Positions 1 to 8,994 are shown, counted from the stretch's first letter. The stretch is 64,000 bases of DNA from Maribacter flavus (GCF_008386635.1 NZ_VUOE01000002.1:248001-312000); one strand, 5' to 3'. The notes: generated by a model from the letters alone, not told the origin. Translations and numbers: made by a program.

Positions 1-167
1 GTAGCAGAGGCTTTACCAATTTTGTAAGGACTAGGGCATCCTAAAATTATTTCGTCCACATTCACGAATTTCTTATAATCAAAGGTTTTTAACAGGGATT
101 TCGTTACTGTCCTGGGCAACATGATGACAACCCGAAACATGCTACTTTTTAAGTCTCTAGATAACAT
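1..167 (-). CDS. Partial unidentified protein, cut by window start
   Basis: An open frame runs on the minus strand from an ATG at 167 to the window edge with no stop (55 codons seen). It begins 32 bp after the stop of the histidine kinase gene and would be the next gene in the same direction. The visible peptide has a basic, hydrophobic start (MLSRDLKSSMF) and I recognise no domain in it. A gene downstream of a sensor kinase is often its response regulator, but the acidic pocket of a receiver domain is not visible here, so no function is proposed. Confidence 0.3.
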   Translation of the reverse strand, partial: MLSRDLKSSMFRVVIMLPRTVTKSLLKTFDYKKFVNVDEIILGCPSPYKIGKASA

Positions 168-199
168 CAATTGTTTTTTGAAGATAGGGATTTGTATAC

Positions 200-2131
200 C
201 TAGGCTACTTTTTGATTTTCGGAAAAGGTTACAGTAATCGTAGTTCCTCTATCCTCAACGCTATCCACATGTATATCACCATGGTTCCTTTTTATGAATT
301 CTGAGCTGAGTACCAGTCCAAGCCCACTTCCTTTTTCACCGTTGGTACCGTTCCTTCCTTTTGGTTTTTGTACCGAAAATAACTGTTTTCTGAATTCAGG
401 GGTCATACCGATTCCTGTATCTGATATTATGATCTTAATTTCCTTGAAAGTATGGGTAACGGATAGTTTGACAATGCCATTCTTGGGAGTAAATTTTATG
501 GCGTTATTTATCAAATTTCGAACTACAAACTCAATTTGGTTCTTATCTCCCATAAATTTTGGATTACCTATTACGGAAGTTTCAAGAGCTACCCCTTTGT
601 TAGATGCTATCACCATAAAAATTTCCGTCACTTCATCAATTATTTCCTTTAAAGAAATTAGTTCCGTTCTGTCCTCCAGCACGTTCATTTGACATTTGGC
701 CCAGATAATCAAATTATCCGTCATTTTTAGTGTATTATCAACAGATGAACTTAGTTGTTTTCCCATATTCAATATCTCCTCCTTGCTTAATAAATCTAGA
801 TGATCAACCAGAACAGTAATGAAGGATTTTAAAGAGGTCAAAGGGCTTCTAAGGTCATGTGCTACAATGCTGAAGAATTTATTTTTAGTGGCGTTTAGTT
901 CCTGTAGTTCTTCTTTTTGCGTTTGAATGGTTTCATTTTGCTCCGTTAGTTCTTTGTTGATGCGTTTCAATTTTCTTAAAACAAGGAAGAATCCAATAAG
1001 AAATAAGAGAATTATGATTATACTAATGTTTCTATATACTATCGTTGAGGCCTGCGCGGCATTTTCCTTTTCCAAAGCTTGGGTGGTTCTGTTCAATGTA
1101 TGTATAGAGGCCATACTTTGCGTCAACCTATTTCTATCTTCCAGTTGAATTCTTTTAATGGATTCAGAGAGTTCATTATGGGCATTGAAATAGTAGTTTA
1201 CCTTTTCTAGGTTGCTCCGTTCCAAATAAAAAGCCTGTAAGTCTTTATATACCCTTAATAAGGGCTGGTTCAAATGAAATTTATTGCAATATGCCTCGGT
1301 GCTTTCCAAGTAAGAATATTGAAGACTTGAATCGCCTTCGTTTTTGGCAATTTGGGCTAGTTGAAGCATTGCCTCCACTGTCGCAACCTTTTGGGAGTTT
1401 TTACCTAGCTCCTCGGAAATCTTGAGTATACTTTTAAAATAATGTTTAGCGGAGTCGATTTGGTCATCGTTTACCTTTATAAGTCCCATAACTTTAAAGC
1501 AACTTGAAAGAACGGGTAGATTACGTATGGAATCGTTTATTTTAATGGCATACCGGGTTAAGTTTTCGGCCTCGGCCAAGTCTTTGTTGTTATAGTAGCT
1601 TTCTCCTAGATTATGGGCCGATACCCCTATTCTTTCGGTGATACCCAAATCCTTGAAAATCTCGAATGATTTTTTGTGGTAATTTATTTCTTGTAAGCGA
1701 TTGTTAAGACTGCGATAGATATGTCCCATGGAAATATAACAGTTCGCCAATCCCTCCTTGTTGGAATTTTTCTCAAAAATATCGATGGCCTTATGAATAT
1801 ATTCAGTGCTCATAAAATAATTATCATTTATGGCATATATACTGGATAATATCCTGTAGCTGTAGGCTATACCTGTTTCATCCTTCAATTCTATAGATAA
1901 CTGCAACGCCTTTTCGGCATATTTTAATGATTTTAAATTATCTACGTACGTCAATTCCCTACTAAGGGTATAAAGAATTTCAATTTTTTCCTTGGAAGTG
2001 AGCTCTGGTTGGGTCAGTAAATATTCAAGTTCCTTTATGGTTTGCGAGCGTACAATTGTTCCTATCAATAGAATTAATAGGAAAATGAATTTCCTGGACC
2101 GTATTCCAGTTAGAAAACCAAAAATGTTCAT
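200..2131 (-). CDS. TPR-domain sensor histidine kinase
   Basis: A 643-residue membrane sensor kinase. Residues about 10-30 form a signal peptide or first membrane segment. Roughly residues 35-330 are helical TPR repeats that should lie in the periplasm. A hydrophobic segment (about 365-385) and a coiled coil follow. The kinase core has the HisKA box SIVAHDLRSPLTS with its phospho-acceptor His, then the ATPase N box (NLINNAIKFT), DTGIGM and GSGLGL. This architecture is common in Bacteroidota. The sensed signal is unknown. No receiver domain is attached, so the partner regulator is elsewhere, perhaps the cut gene just downstream. The start at 2131 places the signal sequence correctly. Confidence 0.9.
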   Translation of the reverse strand: MNIFGFLTGIRSRKFIFLLILLIGTIVRSQTIKELEYLLTQPELTSKEKIEILYTLSRELTYVDNLKSLKYAEKALQLSIELKDETGIAYSYRILSSIYAINDNYFMSTEYIHKAIDIFEKNSNKEGLANCYISMGHIYRSLNNRLQEINYHKKSFEIFKDLGITERIGVSAHNLGESYYNNKDLAEAENLTRYAIKINDSIRNLPVLSSCFKVMGLIKVNDDQIDSAKHYFKSILKISEELGKNSQKVATVEAMLQLAQIAKNEGDSSLQYSYLESTEAYCNKFHLNQPLLRVYKDLQAFYLERSNLEKVNYYFNAHNELSESIKRIQLEDRNRLTQSMASIHTLNRTTQALEKENAAQASTIVYRNISIIIILLFLIGFFLVLRKLKRINKELTEQNETIQTQKEELQELNATKNKFFSIVAHDLRSPLTSLKSFITVLVDHLDLLSKEEILNMGKQLSSSVDNTLKMTDNLIIWAKCQMNVLEDRTELISLKEIIDEVTEIFMVIASNKGVALETSVIGNPKFMGDKNQIEFVVRNLINNAIKFTPKNGIVKLSVTHTFKEIKIIISDTGIGMTPEFRKQLFSVQKPKGRNGTNGEKGSGLGLVLSSEFIKRNHGDIHVDSVEDRGTTITVTFSENQKVA

Positions 2132-2275
2132 ATTTCCGGGGGATTTGTAGGAAATTATTTATAACTGAACGGTTGCCCTCTTAAAATAGTATTTTCAACC
2201 GTTTAATATAAATCAATATTGTTTCGTTGCCCTAAAGAAACACATTTTTGAAAAGTTAATTTTTCGCATTTTGAG

Positions 2276-3769
2276 CTACAATACAGAAACAATGACTCTT
2301 TGATATCGTGTCAATGCTGGAAATCCCGTATCGGTCCCTTCAACAATAATATGAAATTGATTCTTTTTTTTGGCCGTTTTGGGTATTTGTACGGTAACGA
2401 TAGCGTTCTCCACTTTAACCTCGGCATGACCGTCACCCGCCTCGTCATAGCACCAGGCCTTCAGGTAAACGGGATGCCCGTCAATGTCATTTAAAGCAAC
2501 GTGAATGTTGAAGATTTCACCCGCTTTAGCGGTAATGGAAAGCCCTTCTTTTATGATAACTTCAGGTGCGTGGTTGGCTTCCTCAAAGGTTTTGACGCAC
2601 CAATCCGCACGAGCGGCAAAATCGAGTTGCATGGCTTTTATCCATCGGGTTTGGGGATAGCTTTTGTCCATCTTGCCCGTTTCGGGATTTAGGTCAGCCG
2701 CATGGTCCCCATCCTCATATCGGTACGGGTTATCCTTGGAAAGCACAAATCGACCGCTCCATCCACCTCTTGAAGGGTCTTCGTAGTTGTTCAATCCTAC
2801 ATCCAATAAATGTAAAAATGCGGGACTGTCGCCTTCCGATATAAAGTCATATTTGGAGAAACTCCCGCGTTCCGTGTTGGCAATTTTAGTGATATCGCCC
2901 TCAAAATGATTGGGGTCTCCTTCTTGTTTTTGTCCGTCCCCATAGGAATAATATTTTTTTAGAAGGGGACCATGGTCATTGATAATATTGGCGCCCATAA
3001 AACTTCCCTCTAAAAAAGGTTGCTGACTTTTGGGAACCACTTGTTTCCAAGGATAGGCAAAACACCAGAACTGATTCGCGTTGTAGAAAACCCTAATCTT
3101 CGGCCAATTGGGTCCTATATAGTTTTTGTAGGTGGCATCTTGGTCCATAATGGTATAAATAATGGCTTTTTTAGAGACTTTTTCCTTGATATCTTTCCAG
3201 TCCCGGGTGTCCTTGTAATCTTCCTCAATGGATTTTAAGGCCCTGGCAATGGTATTGGTACCTCCCCATGCTTGTAAAAACAGCTCTCTATCGTCATCAT
3301 CAAGCAACTTTTCTCGTATCAATTTTGAACCTTCTGTACGTTGGGCCATTTCCCCTTCAAAATCGATATTGCCCACGCGTACCAAGTCCAATAATTCTTG
3401 CGGGGAAGGATAATTGCTGTCATGGCCTATGAGGTTTGGGTAGACCTTGGCATATTCCGCCAAAAGCTCTTGTATCCAATTGGTTCCCGGCCATCGTAGG
3501 TCCGTAAGGTCCTTGCCATAGATTTTTTTGGTCATTTCCATTTCGGACGTGAATGTAGTACCCTTACCATCACCCTTCCAATGCCACATGGAGCTGGAAT
3601 AGACCAAACCCTGGGTTTCAAATTCATTGGAGTAGAGGAGGTACCTGATGAAGGTATCTACATCGTCAATTTCACCATCGGTGGTCACAATGGTTCTTTT
3701 CATGGTTTCCTGGGCCCAACCCATAGTGATAAAGGCCAAACCTAGAGAAAGTAATAGGATATTTTTCAC
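2276..3769 (-). CDS. Exported Sde182-like protein (DUF1593, nucleoside-hydrolase-like)
   Basis: A 497-residue protein with a signal peptide (about 1-19, ending GWAQ). The N-terminal three quarters look like the nucleoside-hydrolase-like domain of the Sde182/DUF1593 family: the Asp cluster TDGEIDDVDTF sits at residues 30-40, where nucleoside hydrolases bind Ca2+ and ribose. The last ~90 residues resemble the Ig-like C-terminal domain of the same family. The founding member was described as cellulose-binding, and the natural substrate is not known to me. A paralogue lies at 11560-12987. It is probably secreted or periplasmic and acts on a sugar-containing compound, which is inference. Confidence 0.85.
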   Translation of the reverse strand: MKNILLLSLGLAFITMGWAQETMKRTIVTTDGEIDDVDTFIRYLLYSNEFETQGLVYSSSMWHWKGDGKGTTFTSEMEMTKKIYGKDLTDLRWPGTNWIQELLAEYAKVYPNLIGHDSNYPSPQELLDLVRVGNIDFEGEMAQRTEGSKLIREKLLDDDDRELFLQAWGGTNTIARALKSIEEDYKDTRDWKDIKEKVSKKAIIYTIMDQDATYKNYIGPNWPKIRVFYNANQFWCFAYPWKQVVPKSQQPFLEGSFMGANIINDHGPLLKKYYSYGDGQKQEGDPNHFEGDITKIANTERGSFSKYDFISEGDSPAFLHLLDVGLNNYEDPSRGGWSGRFVLSKDNPYRYEDGDHAADLNPETGKMDKSYPQTRWIKAMQLDFAARADWCVKTFEEANHAPEVIIKEGLSITAKAGEIFNIHVALNDIDGHPVYLKAWCYDEAGDGHAEVKVENAIVTVQIPKTAKKKNQFHIIVEGTDTGFPALTRYQRVIVSVL

Positions 3770-4041
3770 ACGTTTAGTATTGGATTAATTGCTTGATTTT
3801 AAACATTTCTTTTTATAGAGGTATTTAACATAGCATAACAAATCCCTCGATTAGGGTTTCATGCGGTAATGTATTGTCATTCAGTATGTTTTATGGAAGC
3901 GTAAACTCCGACTTTGAAAAGATATGAAAATTCAAATTTTAGAAAAGACATATTATAGGTATTTTCAGAGGCATCCAGTTAGTTTATTCGGTCCATTTAC
4001 AGCGACGAATCATTATCGTATCTTAGTCTAAAATTCCGATT

Positions 4042-4629
4042 ATGGCAACTTCCAACAAATTATTAAAGGCATTTGAGCTCTTTGACCTTGCAAACTCAAA
4101 GGATCCAAACAAGGAGCTTTTCATGGGAAGGGAATATCCCAAAGAAGTGCTGTATGCCATTAGGATGACCGAAAAACTCAACGAATTTGCCCCTGATGCC
4201 TCAGAAGTTTTGCGCTTAACGGTAAGGGCTCAACACATTTGTAGATGGGAAATTCCTAGGGAATCCTATGAAATGAATCGGACAGGTTATTTGAAGTGGC
4301 GGCAGGACCTTAAAAAGTTTCATGCCGAAAAAGCCTCTGAAATATTGGAAAAAGTTGGATATGATTCGGAAACAATAGACAAGGTGAAATTTCTGTTGGA
4401 AAAAAAGCAATTGAAAAGAAACGCAGAAACCCAAACCTTGGAAGATGTCATTTGTTTGGTCTTTTTGGAATTTTACTTTGAGCCCTTTGCCAGGGAGCAT
4501 CCAGAGGAAAAGGTGGTGGATATTTTACAAAAGACCTGGCGAAAAATGTCGGAAAAAGGACAGGAGGCCGCATTGAAACTCCCTTTGTCACAAACATCCA
4601 AGGAGTTCGTGGAAAAGGCCTTGTCATAA
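4042..4629 (+). CDS. DUF4202 family protein
   Basis: A 195-residue soluble, helical protein matching the DUF4202 family by its ELFMGREYPKEVLYA start, the RAQHICRW stretch around residue 70 and FLEFYFEPFA near residue 140. No biochemical role is known to me. His and Glu residues in an all-helical fold recall HD-type hydrolases, but this is only a resemblance. It lies 20 bp upstream of the siroheme synthase gene on the same strand and is surely co-transcribed with it, which points to a role around siroheme or sulfite/nitrite metabolism. Confidence 0.85.
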   Translation: MATSNKLLKAFELFDLANSKDPNKELFMGREYPKEVLYAIRMTEKLNEFAPDASEVLRLTVRAQHICRWEIPRESYEMNRTGYLKWRQDLKKFHAEKASEILEKVGYDSETIDKVKFLLEKKQLKRNAETQTLEDVICLVFLEFYFEPFAREHPEEKVVDILQKTWRKMSEKGQEAALKLPLSQTSKEFVEKALS

Positions 4630-4649
4630 ATGAAAATAAATGTGAGCAT

Positions 4650-5234
4650 ATGGAGCGAAATGAACTATATCCTATTTTTTTAAAGGTTTCCAACCTAAAA
4701 ATATTGATCGTGGGCGGAGGCAATGTGGCCTTGGAGAAATTGACCTTTTTGCTGAAATCGAGCCCCAATGCGCAGGTGGAAATGGTTTCCCCCATGTTTC
4801 GGGAGGAGACCGTGCAATTGGCCCAAACTGCGCAAGTGGTGATGCATAAGGAATACTATGACCCAAGTTATTTGGAAGGCAAGCATATGGTCGTTGCCAC
4901 GACGGATAATGTTGCCGTGAACGAGCAAGTGTACCATGATTGTAGGGAACGAAGTATTTTGGTGAACGTGGCGGACAACCCTCCATTTTGTGACTTTTAC
5001 ATGGGAGGTATCGTCACCAAGGGGAACGTAAAAGTGGCGATTTCCACGAATGGAAAATCCCCCACGACCGCCAAAAGGCTCCGGCAGTTTTTTGAGGACG
5101 TCATCCCCGAGAATATTGATGATTTGGTCAAAAATCTCAATGAATTCAGAAAAACTATCAAAGGCGATTTTGAGGAGAAAGTGGAAACCTTAAACGAATT
5201 CACCAAAGGTTTGGTTGAAAAGAAGAATAAATGA
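4650..5234 (+). CDS. Precorrin-2 dehydrogenase / sirohydrochlorin ferrochelatase (siroheme synthase)
   Basis: A 194-residue protein equal to the N-terminal half of CysG (the Met8/SirC type). It oxidises precorrin-2 with NAD+ and may insert Fe2+ to give siroheme, the cofactor of sulfite and nitrite reductases. The Rossmann motif is IVGGGNVALEK at about residues 17-27, and the family's NPPFCDF and STNGKSP blocks are present at roughly 110 and 133. There is no fused uroporphyrinogen methyltransferase, so that activity must be encoded elsewhere. Its neighbours are DUF4202 (20 bp upstream) and DUF7009 (starting 4 bp after its stop), a tight three-gene unit. Confidence 0.9.
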   Translation: MERNELYPIFLKVSNLKILIVGGGNVALEKLTFLLKSSPNAQVEMVSPMFREETVQLAQTAQVVMHKEYYDPSYLEGKHMVVATTDNVAVNEQVYHDCRERSILVNVADNPPFCDFYMGGIVTKGNVKVAISTNGKSPTTAKRLRQFFEDVIPENIDDLVKNLNEFRKTIKGDFEEKVETLNEFTKGLVEKKNK

Positions 5235-5238
5235 ACTT

Positions 5239-5607
5239 ATGAAAATTAGAATCCAAGGGAATACGGTGCGCTATCGACTCACAAAAAGTGAAGTGGAAAC
5301 GTTGGCGCAAACGGGATATTACAAAGAGGAGACCCTCTTTGGTGAAAGGACCTTTGTGTACGCGATTAAGGCGGATCAGGCCATACAAGAATTACATGCC
5401 GACTATGTAAACGACACCATCACCATGTATCTGAACAAGGACAAAAGTTCGGCATGGCCCAAGAACGAAATAGTGGGTTTCAGCTCGGAAATAAAAACTT
5501 CAAACGGCAACACCTTGTCGCTTTTATTGGAAAAGGATTTTGTATGTATGGATAATACCGATGAAGACCAATCTGACAATTATCCAAACCCGAAATTGTC
5601 AAAATAG
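5239..5607 (+). CDS. DUF7009 family small protein
   Basis: A 122-residue acidic protein. The frame is open from a TTG at 5215, but the ATG at 5239 gives the typical family start MKIRIQGNTVRYRLTKSEVE, so I choose it; it then begins 4 bp after the siroheme synthase stop. No signal peptide or membrane segment is present. It appears to be a beta-rich single domain that I associate with the DUF7009 family, whose function is unknown. Being third in the DUF4202-siroheme unit, it may take part in siroheme-dependent metabolism (inference). Confidence 0.75.
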   Translation: MKIRIQGNTVRYRLTKSEVETLAQTGYYKEETLFGERTFVYAIKADQAIQELHADYVNDTITMYLNKDKSSAWPKNEIVGFSSEIKTSNGNTLSLLLEKDFVCMDNTDEDQSDNYPNPKLSK

Positions 5608-5669
5608 GGCTTGATTGCCTATTTTTACCCCCTCTGGACCGTCAGGCAGATGGCCAATTCAATTATGTT

Positions 5670-7538
5670 ATGAGCGAACAGACCTGGGTGACCGATAACA
5701 TTCCCTATTTGGAGGTACCAACAATTTCCGTTGATATAGAGAGACGGGTCGGGGAAAAGGGCGTCAATTATCTTAAATCCAAAATTCCTCTGGGGCAACA
5801 CCCAAAAAAAATCACCGAACGTTTACAATTTTGGGCACATACAACACCTAATGCCATTTTCTTGGCCCAGCGCGAGGGTGGCGGAGAATGGAGAACGCTG
5901 ACCTATATGCAAGCTTGGCAGAAAATTCAGGGAATCGCGCAGTATCTTTTGGAAACCGTGACCTCAAAAGATAGGCCAATTGCCCTGCTTTCCGGTAATA
6001 GTATTGAACATGGACTATTGGCACTGGCCGCTATGCATATCGGGATACCTTATGCGCCTATCAGTCCCGCATACTCCTTGAAATCGGATAGTTTTGAAAA
6101 ACTGAAGCATTGTTTGGATATTCTGGACCCCGAATTGATTTTTGTTCAGGATGGAAATGCCTATAAAAAGGCGTTGGATGGCGTAGCCGGCAACACCCGT
6201 AATACCCGATTGGTTTTTGTTGAAAATGGGATGCCGGAGTCGGACCGTTTCGAGGATATCGTAAAAACCAAATCGACACCCAAGGTTGCGGAAGCCTACG
6301 ATAAAATAGGTAGGGATACCTTGGCAAAGGTATTGTTCACCAGTGGTTCCACAGGGCTGCCCAAGGGTGTCATGAATACCCACGGTAACCTTACGGCGAA
6401 TTGGCAGCAGATTACCCAGACCTTTCCCTTTGTGCAGAACGGTGCCTTGCAGTTGATGGATTGGTTGCCTTGGAACCATACCTTTGGTAGCAATCATAAT
6501 TTTGGGTTGGTCATGTACAATGGAGGTTCCCTGTATATCGATGAGGGCAGCCCGACCCCAACGGGAATGCTGCAATCCATTAAAAATCTAAAGGGTTTTG
6601 CCCCAACGGTTTATTTCAACGTACCTAAAGGGTTTGAGGAGCTTTTGCCCTTTTTAAATACCGATGAAGGTTTACGGCAGACGTTCTTTTCCAGACTGAA
6701 GATGCTATTTTATGCCGGAGCCAGTATTTCACAAAAAGTGTGGGACGAACTTGACAGACTTTCCATACAGACTACGGGAAAGCGGATCTTGATTTCATCC
6801 GGTTTTGGGATGACGGAATCTAGCCCGTCTGCCATGTTTTGCACCGAGTATGACAGCAAGGCCGGATTTTTGGGGGTGCCGGTTCCGGGTCTGGAAATGA
6901 AACTGGTACCCATGGGGGATAGGTGGGAAGCCAGGTTCAAGGGCCCCAATATCACGCCGGGCTACTGGAAAAATGAGGTGGCCACCGTCAATGCTTTTGA
7001 CCGGGAAGGATTTTATAAAACCTCTGAGGCTTTAAAATTCATTGATGAGCGTGACCCCAATGTAGGCATGCGCTACGATGGTAGGATAGCCGAAGATTTT
7101 AAGTTAAGTACCGGAACCTGGGTAAATGTGGGGAATCTCCGAAATAACATTATAGCCCAAGGCAAAGGTCTGGTAAAGGATGTTGTCATCACGGGGCATG
7201 ACCAAGATTTTGTGGGGGCCGTTTTATTCCTGAATCTGGGATATTGTGCGGATTTTTTGGGCGGCGGACTTCAAACGACCGACTTCAATGCAGCGCATTC
7301 CCTCCCCATACGGGACTGTGTACAGGAAATGCTGGATACCCTTGCCCAAAACAGTACCGGCAGTTCCACAAAGATAAAGCGTGCCCTCATTGCCGATTTT
7401 GAACTTTCACCCGAAAAGGGAGAAATAACGGAAAAGGGATCCATCAACCAATATGTCTTCTTAAAGCACAGGAGTTCCTTGGTGGCCAAACTATATGGGC
7501 ACAACTTGGAACCCGGTATTTTGGAAACGGACTACTAG
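5670..7538 (+). CDS. Feruloyl-CoA synthase family AMP-dependent acyl-CoA synthetase
   Basis: A 622-residue adenylate-forming enzyme. It carries the P-loop-like FTSGSTGLPKGV motif near residue 225, a GFGMTES core and the C-terminal hinge with YDGRIAEDFKLSTG. The LSGNSIEHGLLALAAM and SPAYSLKS stretches near residues 108-140 are characteristic of the feruloyl-CoA synthase branch rather than of long-chain acyl-CoA ligases. The expected reaction is hydroxycinnamate + ATP + CoA to the acyl-CoA, in the cytosol. No enoyl-CoA hydratase/aldolase is next to it, so the downstream route is not visible. A feruloyl-esterase-like gene lies about 11 kb away. The true substrate cannot be settled from sequence. 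Confidence 0.8.
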   Translation: MSEQTWVTDNIPYLEVPTISVDIERRVGEKGVNYLKSKIPLGQHPKKITERLQFWAHTTPNAIFLAQREGGGEWRTLTYMQAWQKIQGIAQYLLETVTSKDRPIALLSGNSIEHGLLALAAMHIGIPYAPISPAYSLKSDSFEKLKHCLDILDPELIFVQDGNAYKKALDGVAGNTRNTRLVFVENGMPESDRFEDIVKTKSTPKVAEAYDKIGRDTLAKVLFTSGSTGLPKGVMNTHGNLTANWQQITQTFPFVQNGALQLMDWLPWNHTFGSNHNFGLVMYNGGSLYIDEGSPTPTGMLQSIKNLKGFAPTVYFNVPKGFEELLPFLNTDEGLRQTFFSRLKMLFYAGASISQKVWDELDRLSIQTTGKRILISSGFGMTESSPSAMFCTEYDSKAGFLGVPVPGLEMKLVPMGDRWEARFKGPNITPGYWKNEVATVNAFDREGFYKTSEALKFIDERDPNVGMRYDGRIAEDFKLSTGTWVNVGNLRNNIIAQGKGLVKDVVITGHDQDFVGAVLFLNLGYCADFLGGGLQTTDFNAAHSLPIRDCVQEMLDTLAQNSTGSSTKIKRALIADFELSPEKGEITEKGSINQYVFLKHRSSLVAKLYGHNLEPGILETDY

Positions 7539-7604
7539 CGGACCAAGAATGTACCGTTGGTCCTTTATGGCCCCTCGTAGTTTTTGGTATGGCAGTTCCC
7601 GTGG

Positions 7605-7839
7605 TTTTCGATAGCAAATTGTATCGAGAACCGCATGCTGAAAAATAAGATTTGATTGTCGATACGTGCCCGAAAGGAGGGCGGGCTAATTTTACAGGCC
7701 GGACCCGCAAAATTCAAACGAATTGACAAATTTTACTTGTAACAACCAACAACCAACAACGAACAACCAACAACCAACAACTAAATCCAACTTTTACCCA
7801 AAACCGTACTTCCCTTCTTTCTAGTATTTTTATATTGCA
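7605..7839. repeat. Dispersed repeat, copy R1
   Basis: This intergenic block is repeated imperfectly at 8641-8826. Shared pieces, in order, are TTTTCGATAG at its start, GTATCGAGAAC, CCGGACCCGCAAAATTCA, CGAATTGACAAATTTTACTT, the AACAACC heptamer, CTAAATCCAACTTTTACC and TTTATATTGCA at its end. GTATCGAGAA is followed by a nearly perfect inverted copy (GTCGATAC), so part can fold into a hairpin. It ends 38 bp before the NTF2-like gene. Blocks of this flavour are common between flavobacterial genes (recollection, not checked). Confidence 0.8.
7741..7782. repeat. Six-copy AACAACC heptamer tandem repeat
   Basis: Six consecutive 7-bp units (AACAACC with single changes in copies 3 and 6) lie inside repeat R1. 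The matching place in R2 (8756-8769) has only two units. The array is non-coding and is a likely slipped-strand hotspot. Confidence 0.85.
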
Positions 7840-7877
7840 AATAAGAATAAGAAATTTCACTCCTTACTATTTGAATT

Positions 7878-8318
7878 ATGAAAACATTATGTCTTTTCTT
7901 TATCAATTGTACGCTCATTACTACCCTTGCTTTTGGACAATCAATTGATGAAATGGAAATCAGAAAACTAGAAAAACATTGGACAGAATTGCTCGATAAG
8001 GGAGACACGACCGCATTACTGAAAATATGGTCTGAAAACTACGTAGTAAACAATCCAAATGGAAAAATTGTTACTCCCAAAGATATTGTTGCGCTTATGA
8101 AAAGCGGACATAAATTTCCCGCAGTTAAACGAATCATTGAAAATATAACCTTCAATCAAGACATTGCAGTCGTAATGGGTAAAGAGCTACAACAGCCTTC
8201 TGATATGAATCCTAACAGTGAGGAATGGATACCGAGGAGATTTACCAATGTTTGGATTAAAAATAAAAATGTATGGCAATTGGCAGCGAGACAGTCATCA
8301 AAAATAGGTGTTGAATAG
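7878..8318 (+). CDS. Exported NTF2-like (DUF4440/SnoaL-type) protein
   Basis: A 146-residue protein with a signal peptide (about 1-20, ending AFGQ). The mature part has the cone-shaped NTF2-like signature: an N-terminal helix with LEKHWTELLDKGDTTAL, then IWSENYVVNNPNGKIVT, and a closing beta strand with RRFTNVWIKNKNVWQLAARQ. Family members are small enzymes or binding proteins; no catalytic role can be assigned. The gene is single, framed by the two repeat copies R1 and R2, so recombination between them would delete it cleanly. Confidence 0.8.
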   Translation: MKTLCLFFINCTLITTLAFGQSIDEMEIRKLEKHWTELLDKGDTTALLKIWSENYVVNNPNGKIVTPKDIVALMKSGHKFPAVKRIIENITFNQDIAVVMGKELQQPSDMNPNSEEWIPRRFTNVWIKNKNVWQLAARQSSKIGVE

Positions 8319-8640
8319 CCTAGGCAATTAATATAATATAGACACAGAACATGCTTATAGCTTATGGCGTGTGAATGGCTGATAGCAAAGTCTGGATTTA
8401 TAACAAGCTTCACTTACGGAGGACAGGAAAATGCCATAAACCATAAAAAAACTGTTTTCTAAAGCCTTTAGGCAAAGACCCTCCCTAGATAACTGACTGT
8501 GCAGCCTGCACTGATTGTCGTCACTGAGCGGCCTGTGCTGAGCGGAGTCGAAGCAAGCCGAAGTGTAGCCGAAGGGAGTCGAAGTGACTCGAAGCAAGAA
8601 CTCAAAACAACCTGAAACCAAAAAATGTTAGTTCGAGTGA
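8319..8640. other. Intergenic stretch without a gene
   Basis: Between the NTF2-like gene and repeat R2 I see no credible coding frame. The segment holds a degenerate stretch around 8350-8470 and, from about 8520, the TCGAAG-rich tandem repeat listed separately. It looks like accumulated dispersed-repeat debris. Confidence 0.6.
8546..8598. repeat. Short tandem repeat with GTCGAAG / GCCGAAG units
   Basis: Five degenerate units of 10-11 bp (AGTCGAAGCA, AGCCGAAGTGT, AGCCGAAGGG, AGTCGAAGTG, ACTCGAAGCA) follow one another. The preceding CACTGAGCGG and CTGAGCGGAG belong to the same family, a dispersed CACTGAGC...TCGAAG element that recurs in inverse orientation at 47759-47811. Confidence 0.75.
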
Positions 8641-8826
8641 TTTTCGATAGAAAATTGTATCGAGAACGGCATTCTGAAATGTAAAATTTTATTCTCGATA
8701 CTAATTTTACGAGCCGGACCCGCAAAATTCACTCGAATTGACAAATTTTACTTGTAATAACCAACAACTAAATCCAACTTTTACCTAAAACCGTACTACC
8801 CTTTTTGTAAGAATATTTATATTGCA
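8641..8826. repeat. Dispersed repeat, copy R2
   Basis: Second copy of the block at 7605-7839, in the same orientation. It contains a perfect 10-bp inverted repeat (GTATCGAGAA at 8657-8666 and TTCTCGATAC at 8692-8701). It is shorter than R1 mainly because it lacks four heptamer units and an insertion near 7663-7690 of R1. It lies upstream of the methyltransferase gene. Confidence 0.8.
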
Positions 8827-8994
8827 GGTAAAAATTAAAATTACTCCCCCTCCTTTTTTAGTCCTTAAATTGTTTAGGAAAAGAAAAATCTAAAAAACAT
8901 TGTGCACAGCCCACTAATCGTTAACAAGATTGTGAACAATCCCGTATAAAAATGTTGTGAATTGCTTTTGGAATTTTGTTCCTTTACGACTAAG

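Noticed and set aside
4216..4986. Overlapping minus-strand open frames against DUF4202 and siroheme synthase
   Set aside because: They are antisense shadows of well-recognised plus-strand genes and show no domain or start context.
6015..6955. Several minus-strand frames up to 186 codons against the acyl-CoA synthetase gene
   Set aside because: The sense frame is a full conserved enzyme; the antisense peptides are low in structure and family signal.
8355..8725. Minus-strand frames of 85-88 codons through the repeats after the NTF2-like gene
   Set aside because: They run through dispersed repeat sequence and translate to repetitive peptides.
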